11,003 nucleotides of DNA from an uncultured Haloferula sp. (GTDB lineage: Bacteria; Verrucomicrobiota; Verrucomicrobiae; Verrucomicrobiales; Akkermansiaceae), in NCBI GenBank assembly GCA_946481625.1, contig CAMLOZ010000050.1, forward strand, positions 1 to 11,003. The letters are read 5' to 3'. The notes under the pieces are model-generated. The model did no database searches, was not told the origin of the DNA, and saw nothing but the letters and a program-made list of their open reading frames with translations. Shown here piece by piece: positions 1 through 5,895 of this stretch; position 1 is the stretch's first letter, and each line of letters opens with the position of its first letter. The translations under genes were made by a program, and so were the position numbers.

Positions 1-1
1 C

Positions 2-1174
2 GGGATCGCGAAAGGGTATCTGACCGAGCGCCATCAGGTCGAGCCTCACATGGTCGAGGGCTTTTCCGCGCCGGGCATTAGTGAACGTGCCACGAAGGAA
101 GGGCTCAGGCCGTTCAAACCCTTTGTCAGCCTCATTCCCTTTGCACGGGTGGCGGTAACCACCGAGCCCTCCGGAGCGGAGATCTTCGTCCGCGTGGCCG
201 AGGGCGAAAGCCCGCGGGGCGTGGCCAACGGCCGGATCGTTCTCGAGGACCTGAAGCCGGGCGAAACGGAATTCGTCGCTTGGTTGGAAGGCTACAAGCG
301 GAGCGTCCAGAAGGTGACGTTGAAGGCGAACGACACGCTGGAACTCCATTTCAAGCTGGAGCTGAATCACAGCGTGGTGATGGACAAGCCGTGGACCAAC
401 GGGCTCGAGATGAAGTTCGTGCCGGTGATCCCGGGTGAACTGCAGGCCTGTGTCTGGGAGACCCGCGTGAAGGATTACGACGCCTTTCTCCGGGCCACCG
501 CGGCGCTTCAGGACCCGCGGCCGGATATCTTCCAAGGAGAGAATCCGGGCGATCACCCGGTGGTTTACATTTCACGCAAGGACGCGACCCGGTTCTGTGA
601 ATGGCTCACCCTTGTGGAGCGGCAGCAGGAGCGCCTCACCGGCATCCACCGCTATCGTTTGCCCACCGACTACGAGTGGAGCCTGATGGCGGGCTTGAAG
701 AACGAACTCTACGATGCCTCGCCGGCCAAACGCGAGCAGCAGATGGTCCAGATCTTTCCGTGGGGCGTTGCCTGGCCGCCGGTAATCGGCGGTGCGAATC
801 TCGGCAACTTCGCCGACTCGGCCGCCGCGACGGTGCCCGGGGTCTCCGGCAACCGCATCATCGCCGGATACGACGATGGCTTCCCGACCACGGCACCCGT
901 CGGCTCGTTTCCCCCGAATTCGCTCGGCATCTATGACATCTCGGGGAATGCCATGGAATGGGTGGAGGAGAACTACAGCACCACCCAGGAATTCGGGGTT
1001 CTTCGCGGCGGATCTTGGAAGAGCTATTCGCAGCAGGATCTCTACACCGGCTACCGCTATCCGCAGCCGCCCGATGCCGTCGACGGGATCTTCGGCTTCC
1101 GCATCGTGCTTGCCAAAGACCCGCCGAAACCGGAAACCGTGCCGACGGAACGCGACATTGACGACGATGGTTGA
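2..1174 (+). CDS. PEGA domain plus formylglycine-generating-enzyme (SUMF1)-like protein, 5' partial
   Basis: The frame is open from the left edge, so the true start lies upstream; the first visible ATG (50) has in-frame coding sequence before it. Counting visible residues from base 2, about 49-118 resemble a PEGA surface beta domain (VAVTTEPSGAEIFV, then a GYKRSVQKVTLKAND segment). About 125-385 resemble the FGE-sulfatase fold: YRLPTDYEWS, a PWG turn, GIYDISGNAMEWV, VLRGGSW (residues 333-339) and a closing GFRIVL. Genuine formylglycine-generating enzymes carry two catalytic cysteines just after RGGSW; here that stretch reads KSYSQQDLYTGYR with none, so it is probably a non-catalytic member with a binding or structural role. 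The upstream part could be a Ser/Thr kinase or membrane segment, as in other PEGA proteins, but it is not visible. The end overlaps the OsmC start by 8 bases. The family call is firm; the function is not. Confidence 0.85.
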   Translation, partial: GIAKGYLTERHQVEPHMVEGFSAPGISERATKEGLRPFKPFVSLIPFARVAVTTEPSGAEIFVRVAEGESPRGVANGRIVLEDLKPGETEFVAWLEGYKRSVQKVTLKANDTLELHFKLELNHSVVMDKPWTNGLEMKFVPVIPGELQACVWETRVKDYDAFLRATAALQDPRPDIFQGENPGDHPVVYISRKDATRFCEWLTLVERQQERLTGIHRYRLPTDYEWSLMAGLKNELYDASPAKREQQMVQIFPWGVAWPPVIGGANLGNFADSAAATVPGVSGNRIIAGYDDGFPTTAPVGSFPPNSLGIYDISGNAMEWVEENYSTTQEFGVLRGGSWKSYSQQDLYTGYRYPQPPDAVDGIFGFRIVLAKDPPKPETVPTERDIDDDG

Positions 1175-1574
1175 GATCAAGATCGATTATCAGGGCGACC
1201 TCCATTGCCAGGCGGTCCACGGGCCCTCCGGAACCATCCTTGAAACGGATGCACCGGTGGACAACAACGGCCGCGGCGAGTCCTTCTCGCCCACCGATCT
1301 CGTGGCCACCGCGCTCGGTGTTTGCATGGCCACCGTCATGGGCATCGTTGCGAAACGGAAGGAGATCGCACTGGAAGGGATGAAAGTGGACGTGAAGAAG
1401 CACATGTCCACCGACACGCCGCGGCGCATCTCCAAGCTGGAGGTGGACATCCACATGCCGCTACCTGCCGACCACCCGGAGCGTAAATTGTTGGAGGCCA
1501 CCGGCAACGGCTGCCCCGTGCACCAGAGCCTGCATCCCGACGTGGTGCAGGAAATCCGCTGGCACTGGAAGTAG
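1167..1574 (+). CDS. OsmC/Ohr-family peroxiredoxin-like protein
   Basis: The product is 135 residues, the usual OsmC-family length. OsmC/Ohr proteins are cytoplasmic dimers that reduce organic hydroperoxides with a pair of cysteines. Both conserved cysteines are present: C53 in LGVCMATVMG, on the central helix after the SPTDLVATAL motif, and C116 in NGCPVHQSL near the C-terminus. The GRGESFSPTDL stretch (residues 35-45) is also typical. The short N-terminus and spacing resemble the OsmC/YhfA-like branch more than Ohr proper, so I give no gene symbol. The ATG lies inside the last codons of the preceding gene (ATGGTTGA overlap, 1167-1174), which suggests translational coupling and shared transcription. 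The next plus-strand gene is 484 bases away behind its own leader, so it probably does not belong to this unit. Confidence 0.92.
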   Translation: MVEIKIDYQGDLHCQAVHGPSGTILETDAPVDNNGRGESFSPTDLVATALGVCMATVMGIVAKRKEIALEGMKVDVKKHMSTDTPRRISKLEVDIHMPLPADHPERKLLEATGNGCPVHQSLHPDVVQEIRWHWK

Positions 1575-1688
1575 CGCGACTTTGCAAGTTGCGGATGGCG
1601 GCGGCGCGAAGTCATCGACCTCGATGGCGTTTGTTCCAACGGCACACTCGCATACTACACCGCCACGGGGGTGTTATAAACCGCCGCA

Positions 1689-1717
1689 TTGTGTGGGTGG
1701 GGGAGAGGTCCTAACAT
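1689..1717 (+). promoter_or_regulatory. Candidate sigma70-type promoter for the riboswitch-SPFH transcript
   Basis: TTGTGT at 1689-1694 and TAACAT at 1712-1717 are separated by 17 bases. They match three and four of six positions of the -35 and -10 consensus. Transcription would start near 1724, a few bases before the riboswitch, which is where a leader promoter would be expected. Other weak candidates lie upstream (TTGTTC at 1631, TATAAA at 1675) but have poor partners. The rest of 1575-1688 shows nothing recognisable. No experimental start site is known. Confidence 0.35.
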
Positions 1718-1734
1718 CCGCCCAAGTTCTTTGA

Positions 1735-1927
1735 GAACGAAACCGTCAGCCGAGTGCACCGGACGCGTGGTCCGGAGCAACGGGGGAACCAATCCCGATC
1801 GTTTTGCCAGGGCCTTGCGCCGTGGCCGCGGTCTTCGGGGCATACGGTGCCTGCGGCACCGGGAGCACGTGGTGGCTCCAGCCCGACAGCTAACCCCGTA
1901 GGCATCACCGCGGGGCGCGGATCGTTC
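1735..1927 (+). promoter_or_regulatory. Cyclic-di-AMP riboswitch (ydaO-yuaA class) in the SPFH gene leader
   Basis: Two stretches match the most conserved parts of the ydaO-yuaA RNA: AACGGGGGAACCAA (1779-1792) and CCCGACAGCTAACCCCGTAGGC (1882-1903). Between them lie the stems expected of the class in the right order: CCGGAC/GTCCGG (1759-1764 with 1770-1775), an extended arm GATCG/CGGTC (1797-1801 with 1828-1832), GGTGC/GCACC (1846-1850 with 1856-1860), and GGAGC/GCTCC (1862-1866 with 1875-1879). The closing helix can be built from GCC (1749-1751) with GGC (1901-1903), extended outward by CCG/CGG and GAACG/CGTTC (1735-1739 with 1923-1927). Family knowledge: these RNAs bind c-di-AMP and usually switch expression off when it is abundant; common targets are potassium and osmolyte transporters and cell-wall hydrolases. 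The conserved UGAAU-type joining segment after the internal GGGG is replaced here by CATAC, so this is a divergent copy. Confidence 0.85.
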
Positions 1928-1928
1928 G

Positions 1929-2053
1929 GTTGTCTCTCCTGAAACAAGGGGCACGCCGGAGCCGCCGCCGCTTCGCAAATCCCGAGACAACATCGCCGGC
2001 CCCCGCCTTCCCGCAGGCGGGCGGGACCGGTTATCGAAAGAGAGAAAAGGAGA
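1929..2053 (+). promoter_or_regulatory. Possible translational expression platform with anti-Shine-Dalgarno element
   Basis: Immediately after the aptamer, GTTGTCTC (1929-1936) is perfectly complementary to GAGACAAC (1984-1991). The overlapping TCTCCT (1935-1940) is perfectly complementary to AGGAGA (2048-2053), the Shine-Dalgarno sequence of the SPFH gene. TCTCTC (1933-1938) can also pair with GAGAGA (2040-2045). The first pairing and the ribosome-site pairing compete for the same bases, which is the usual logic of a translational switch. No hairpin followed by a U tract is seen in the leader, which argues against intrinsic-termination control. How ligand binding would bias the two states is inference. 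Confidence 0.45.
1996..2030 (+). repeat. GC-rich inverted repeat (hairpin) just upstream of the SPFH ribosome binding site
   Basis: CCGG (1996-1999) pairs with CCGG (2027-2030), and CCCGCC (2002-2007) pairs with GGCGGG (2016-2021) around an eight-base loop. The stem is very stable but is followed by ACCGGTTATCG rather than a run of T, so it is not an intrinsic terminator. It could be part of the riboswitch expression platform or a small dispersed palindromic element. I see only this copy in the window. Confidence 0.6.
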
Positions 2054-2058
2054 ACACT

Positions 2059-4116
2059 ATGATTGCTGGCATTCTGCTCAGCGTTGGAATCGGCGTGGCC
2101 ATCGTTTTGGTCATTGCGATCTGTATCTATCTCTTCCTCGGCGTGCGGTACATCCCGCACCGCCGGGTGGGGATCATCGAGAAACTCTGGTCCGCCAGCG
2201 GCTCGCTCACCGAAGGCCGCATCATCGCTCTCAACGGCGAGGCAGGCTATCAGGCGAAGGTGCTGCGCGGCGGCCTCTACTTCGGCTATCCCTTCTGGAA
2301 ATTCAATATCCACAAGGTGCCGCTCGTGACCGTCGCGGAAGGCCGCATCGGCTACGTCTATGCACGGGACGGCCAACCGCTGCTGCCCGTGCAAACGCTA
2401 GGCCACCTGGTCGATTGCAACGGCTTCCAGGATGCGGTCGGCTTCCTGCAAAACGGTGGCCAGCGCGGCCGCCAGCGCGGCATCCTGCGCGAGGGCGTGT
2501 ATGCCATCAATACCGCCGTCTTCATGGTGATCACGGAAACCGGCGTTCATACCGGCCCGATCTCCACCGAGGAGAACCGCATGGCCCAGTTCTGGCGCGA
2601 GGAGTTGCAAGCGCAGAACGGCTTCACGCCGGTGATCGTCGGCGATCCCAAGGGCAAGCAGACCGAACCGCCGAAGCCCGGCGGCCTTGCCGAGTCCGAC
2701 AACATCGGGGTGGTCACCATCCACGACGGTCCCTCGCTGGAAGCCGGTGATGTGATCGCCCCGGAGGTCCGCGATGCCGTCGGCGGCTCCGGGCACAACT
2801 ACTTCCAGGATCCCGAGGTGTTCCTGAAACTCGGCGGTCGGCGCGGCAAGCAGCTCCAGGTGCTCACCGACGGCACCTACTTCATCAACCGCTGGTTCGC
2901 CACGGTGGAGCTGAAGCCGAAAACCCTGATCCCGATAGGCTACGTCGGCGTGGTCATCGGCTACTTCGGGGGCGATGGCACCGACGTGACCGGCGCGAAC
3001 TTCCGCTACGGCGAGCAGGTCGAAAGCGGTCGCCGCGGCGTGTGGAAGCAGGCGCTCACCCCCGGCAAATACGCACTCAACCCGTATGCCTTGAAAGTCG
3101 AGCTGGTACCTACGGTGAACTTCGTACTCCGCTGGATCAGCGGCCAGACGGAGACCCACAAGTACGACGAACACCTGACCAGCATCCCCATCATCACCGC
3201 GGACGGCTACGAGCCTTTGCTGCCGCTCAGCCTGGTGCTCCATATCGACTACCAGAAGGCCCCGCGCGTGGTGCAGCGCTTCGGCGATGTGAACCGCCTC
3301 ATCAGCCAGACCCTCGATCCGATCCTGACCGCCTACTTCCGCGACGTGGCACAGAGCAGCAACATGCTCGACCTGCTGACCCATCGCGAGGAGATCCAGC
3401 GGATCGCCACCGAGGAACTCGGCCGCCGGTTCGAAGGCTACGACATCAACTGCGTTGCGGTGCTCATCGGTCGCCCGGAAAGCGCTCACCGCAAGGATGG
3501 CGAGGATCCCATCGACGCCCTCTTCGACCAGCTCCGCCAGCGCCGCTTGGCGGAGGAGCAGAAGGAGACCTTCGCCAAGCAACAGCAGGCCGCCGCTCGC
3601 CTGAAGGAACTCAACCAGGCGCAGGCCGAAGCCGCTCGCCAGACCCACCTGACCGAGACGCAGATCGAGATCCAGGTTTCCGCGAACCGCGGTTCCGCCC
3701 AGCTTGCCGAGGCCGAGCGGCTCGCCAAGCGCGAGGTCGCCATGGCCGAAGGCCAGGCCCGCGTGGCGGAACTCGTCGGCCAAGGCGAAGCGGCCCGCAT
3801 CCGCCAGATCGCGGAAGCGGAGGCTGGCAAGATCGCCCGCATCGGTGAAGCGGAAGCCGAGGTCAGCCGCCAGAAAGTCGCGGCCTACGGCGACAACCGC
3901 CTCTACGCGCTGAACCTTGTCGCCAGCGAGCTCGCCCGTAGCGAGCAACCGCTCGTGCCCGAGAAGTTGGTCATGCTCGGCGGGGACGGTCGCGATGCCG
4001 CACAGGCCGGGGTTTTCCAAGCGATGATGAAATTGCTCACCGCTTGGGATTGCTTGAAGGAAACCGATGCCACCGGGGAGCCGGCCACGCCGATCGATCC
4101 TTCCAAGGCGGCGTGA
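2059..4116 (+). CDS. Membrane-anchored SPFH/Band 7 (flotillin-like) protein with four N-terminal beta modules
   Basis: The 685-residue product starts at the ATG preceded by AAAAGGAG (2045-2052); upstream in-frame codons lie in the riboswitch leader. Residues 3-28 form one hydrophobic membrane segment without a cleavage site. Residues 37-350 contain four related modules, each with an IG-V—DG-like strand and a G-RG-Q—L—G-Y-xN core (cores near 60-85, 133-153, 259-280 and 324-342). The middle two also share an FQD start (F123, F249). The SPFH/Band 7 domain covers about 350-472, ending DINCVAVLIGR. A charged, Ala/Glu-rich coiled coil follows (about 488-607, with repeated AEA and GEA units), then a conserved-looking tail. 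SPFH proteins oligomerise into rings or cages on membranes and organise microdomains or act as protease or transporter partners. At nearly 700 residues it is longer than typical flotillins. The leader implies control by c-di-AMP. Exact role unknown. Confidence 0.9.
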   Translation: MIAGILLSVGIGVAIVLVIAICIYLFLGVRYIPHRRVGIIEKLWSASGSLTEGRIIALNGEAGYQAKVLRGGLYFGYPFWKFNIHKVPLVTVAEGRIGYVYARDGQPLLPVQTLGHLVDCNGFQDAVGFLQNGGQRGRQRGILREGVYAINTAVFMVITETGVHTGPISTEENRMAQFWREELQAQNGFTPVIVGDPKGKQTEPPKPGGLAESDNIGVVTIHDGPSLEAGDVIAPEVRDAVGGSGHNYFQDPEVFLKLGGRRGKQLQVLTDGTYFINRWFATVELKPKTLIPIGYVGVVIGYFGGDGTDVTGANFRYGEQVESGRRGVWKQALTPGKYALNPYALKVELVPTVNFVLRWISGQTETHKYDEHLTSIPIITADGYEPLLPLSLVLHIDYQKAPRVVQRFGDVNRLISQTLDPILTAYFRDVAQSSNMLDLLTHREEIQRIATEELGRRFEGYDINCVAVLIGRPESAHRKDGEDPIDALFDQLRQRRLAEEQKETFAKQQQAAARLKELNQAQAEAARQTHLTETQIEIQVSANRGSAQLAEAERLAKREVAMAEGQARVAELVGQGEAARIRQIAEAEAGKIARIGEAEAEVSRQKVAAYGDNRLYALNLVASELARSEQPLVPEKLVMLGGDGRDAAQAGVFQAMMKLLTAWDCLKETDATGEPATPIDPSKAA

Positions 4117-4129
4117 GGTGACATTTCCG

Positions 4130-4156
4130 AGGGCGGCCGGTAACGGCCGCCCTTTT
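4130..4156 (+). terminator. Intrinsic terminator after the SPFH gene
   Basis: GGGCGGCCG (4131-4139) and CGGCCGCCC (4144-4152) form a perfect nine-base-pair stem with a GTAA loop, followed by TTTT. It begins 14 bases after the SPFH stop codon and makes this gene a single-gene transcript with its leader. The following 4157-4294 holds no feature I can recognise. Confidence 0.92.
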
Positions 4157-4294
4157 CGACTCTTCATCCGATTTGCTGATCGATTTTCACTGCGGTTGAT
4201 CGCCTGCTTCGAAGCCGCCCGGCAAATCTGGCCAAGCGCCCGTTTCTTCCGTCGATCCTGCCATCCCTTCGGGCGATTATGCCCCTTGTGACCT

Positions 4295-4310
4295 CCCTTG
4301 GAATCAAGGG
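4295..4310 (+). promoter_or_regulatory. Small hairpin covering the ribosome-binding region of the next gene
   Basis: CCCTTG (4295-4300) and CAAGGG (4305-4310) form a perfect six-base-pair stem with a GAAT loop. The 3' arm contains AAGGG, the only Shine-Dalgarno-like sequence before the ATG at 4324, at a rather long spacing of 13 bases. If formed in the mRNA it could lower initiation. Confidence 0.35.
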
Positions 4311-4323
4311 AACTTGATACGCC

Positions 4324-5895
4324 ATGATCAAAACCCTCGTTCCCGGAATTCTAATCACCTTCGCTTGTAGTGCCGCCCTCACCGCGGCACCCAAGTCGAT
4401 CACCCTCGACTCATCCTCCTATCCCGCCGGCAGCCCGATCACCGCGACCTTCAGCGGCGGTCCCGGCAACAACGACGACTGGATCGGGATCTTTCCCGCC
4501 AGCATCAACAATCCTTCCACAGGCACCTACCTGGATTGGCTCTATGCCAATGGCACGCAGACTCCGGGCGGCAACCTGAAGAGCGGTAGCGTGACCTTCG
4601 CCAATCCCACTTTGGCTCCCGGCAACTACAAAGTCTGGTTCCTCGCGGACAACGGCTATGCCAAGATCGCGGGTCCCGCCCAATTCAGCGTCACGCCTAC
4701 CGGCGGCCCGGCGCTGCCGGTATGGGTGGTGCCCGCCTTCATCCAACGCCATGCGGTGGCCGGTCAGGCTTACACCGGCAAGGTGCATGCCTACGCTTAT
4801 GATCCCGATCCCGGCGACGCCCTGGCCTTCTCCAAGGTCTCCGGCCCGGCGTGGCTTCAGGTGAACGCTGCGGGCGCGATCTCGGGAACACCCTCCACCA
4901 GTGATGCCGGACAGGGTTCCTTCGTCCTCCGCGCCACCGATTTGTTGGGGAATTCGCGGACCGCGGACATGACGATCCCGGTCTTCCAAGCCGGTCAGGA
5001 ACAAGTCTCCTCACTACGGGTCATGTCCTACAACCTCTGGCACGGCTGGGGACAGGTGGATCAAGGAGCGACCAAGGGAATCCGTTCCATCATCGAGGGG
5101 GATGTTGATATCATCGGCACCCAGGAGACCGTGGACAATGCGTCGGGCTCCGGGGCCTATCGGGTGCAGACCATCGCCAACGAACTCGGTTGGTACTACA
5201 GCCCTACGGGTTCTGGTGACAGCGGGATCGCGAGCCGTTATCCGATCACGGCCGCCTACACCGCGGGGAACGGCGTCGCGAAGGGCGCCCGCATCCGCCT
5301 CTGCAGCCAACCGCTTCGCGAGGTCGTGATCTTCAATACCCACCTCGACTATTTGCACTACGGGCCCTACGAGGCGAAGCGCGCGGGCTCGACCAATGCC
5401 AGCGTGTTGGCGGAAGAACTGGCTTCGCAGCGCGACGAGCAGATCACGGCGATTCTGAGCGGGATGTCGAGTCACCTGTCCGCGGCGGATACCGTGCCGG
5501 TCTTCCTCACGGGTGACTTCAATTGCCCCTCGCATCTCGATTGGACCGCTGCGAACTCCTCCGCCCACTATGGGAAGGTGGTGCAATGGCCGGTCACGGT
5601 CGCCGTGGCCAATGCCGGCATGACCGATTCGTTCCGCCACCTCTTCCCAAATCCGGCCCAACAACCTGCCATCACCTGGTCGCCTCTCTACAACAGCCCG
5701 GATGAACCGCAGGACCGCATCGACTTCGTTTTCCACAAGGGTAGCCCCGCGACTCCCGTGAGCGCCGAGATTTTCACGAACGGCGTCGAGAACGATGGCT
5801 ACGTCTATGGCGACAACGTCAGCGCCACGCGCGCCAATACCTGGCCAAGCGATCACGCCTCCGTGATCGTGGACTTCAGTCTGGCCTGGCCTTGA
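4324..5895 (+). CDS. Secreted endonuclease/exonuclease/phosphatase-family protein with N-terminal beta and Ig-like domains
   Basis: The product is 523 residues. Residues 1-22 look like a signal peptide (MIKTLVPG, a hydrophobic stretch, then ALTAA before PKS), so export is expected. Residues 25-124 form a beta domain with GPGNNDDWIGIFP and a later GNYKVWFLADNGYA, a module often joined to secreted hydrolases. Residues 130-220 resemble a putative Ig/cadherin-like domain (DPDPGDALAF, GPAWLQVNAAGAISGTP). Residues 231-522 are the EEP catalytic fold with its metal and catalytic residues in order: N237 (SYNLWHG), E268 (GTQET), H340 (NTHLDY), D398 and N400 (GDFN), D467 (DRIDFVF), and D510-H511 (SDHAS). 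EEP enzymes hydrolyse phosphodiester or phosphomonoester bonds in DNA, inositol phosphates or sphingomyelin; the substrate here cannot be told. A role in phosphate scavenging is plausible. The 3' end overlaps the converging flavoprotein gene by 20 bases. Confidence 0.9.
   Translation: MIKTLVPGILITFACSAALTAAPKSITLDSSSYPAGSPITATFSGGPGNNDDWIGIFPASINNPSTGTYLDWLYANGTQTPGGNLKSGSVTFANPTLAPGNYKVWFLADNGYAKIAGPAQFSVTPTGGPALPVWVVPAFIQRHAVAGQAYTGKVHAYAYDPDPGDALAFSKVSGPAWLQVNAAGAISGTPSTSDAGQGSFVLRATDLLGNSRTADMTIPVFQAGQEQVSSLRVMSYNLWHGWGQVDQGATKGIRSIIEGDVDIIGTQETVDNASGSGAYRVQTIANELGWYYSPTGSGDSGIASRYPITAAYTAGNGVAKGARIRLCSQPLREVVIFNTHLDYLHYGPYEAKRAGSTNASVLAEELASQRDEQITAILSGMSSHLSAADTVPVFLTGDFNCPSHLDWTAANSSAHYGKVVQWPVTVAVANAGMTDSFRHLFPNPAQQPAITWSPLYNSPDEPQDRIDFVFHKGSPATPVSAEIFTNGVENDGYVYGDNVSATRANTWPSDHASVIVDFSLAWP

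Noticed and set aside
1657..1680. ACACC/GGTGT hairpin followed by TTATAAA as a terminator for the OsmC gene
   Set aside because: The stem is only five base pairs and there is no run of T, so support is too weak.
1711..2394. A 227-codon minus-strand frame over the leader and SPFH start
   Set aside because: It crosses the structured riboswitch and the SPFH start, has no recognisable motif, and is explained by lack of AT-rich stop codons.
2398..4167. A 589-codon open frame on the minus strand over the SPFH gene
   Set aside because: It lies fully opposite a clearly coding gene with SPFH features, and its sequence is the Leu/Ala/Gly/Arg/Asp-rich pattern of a GC-rich antisense shadow with no recognisable domain.
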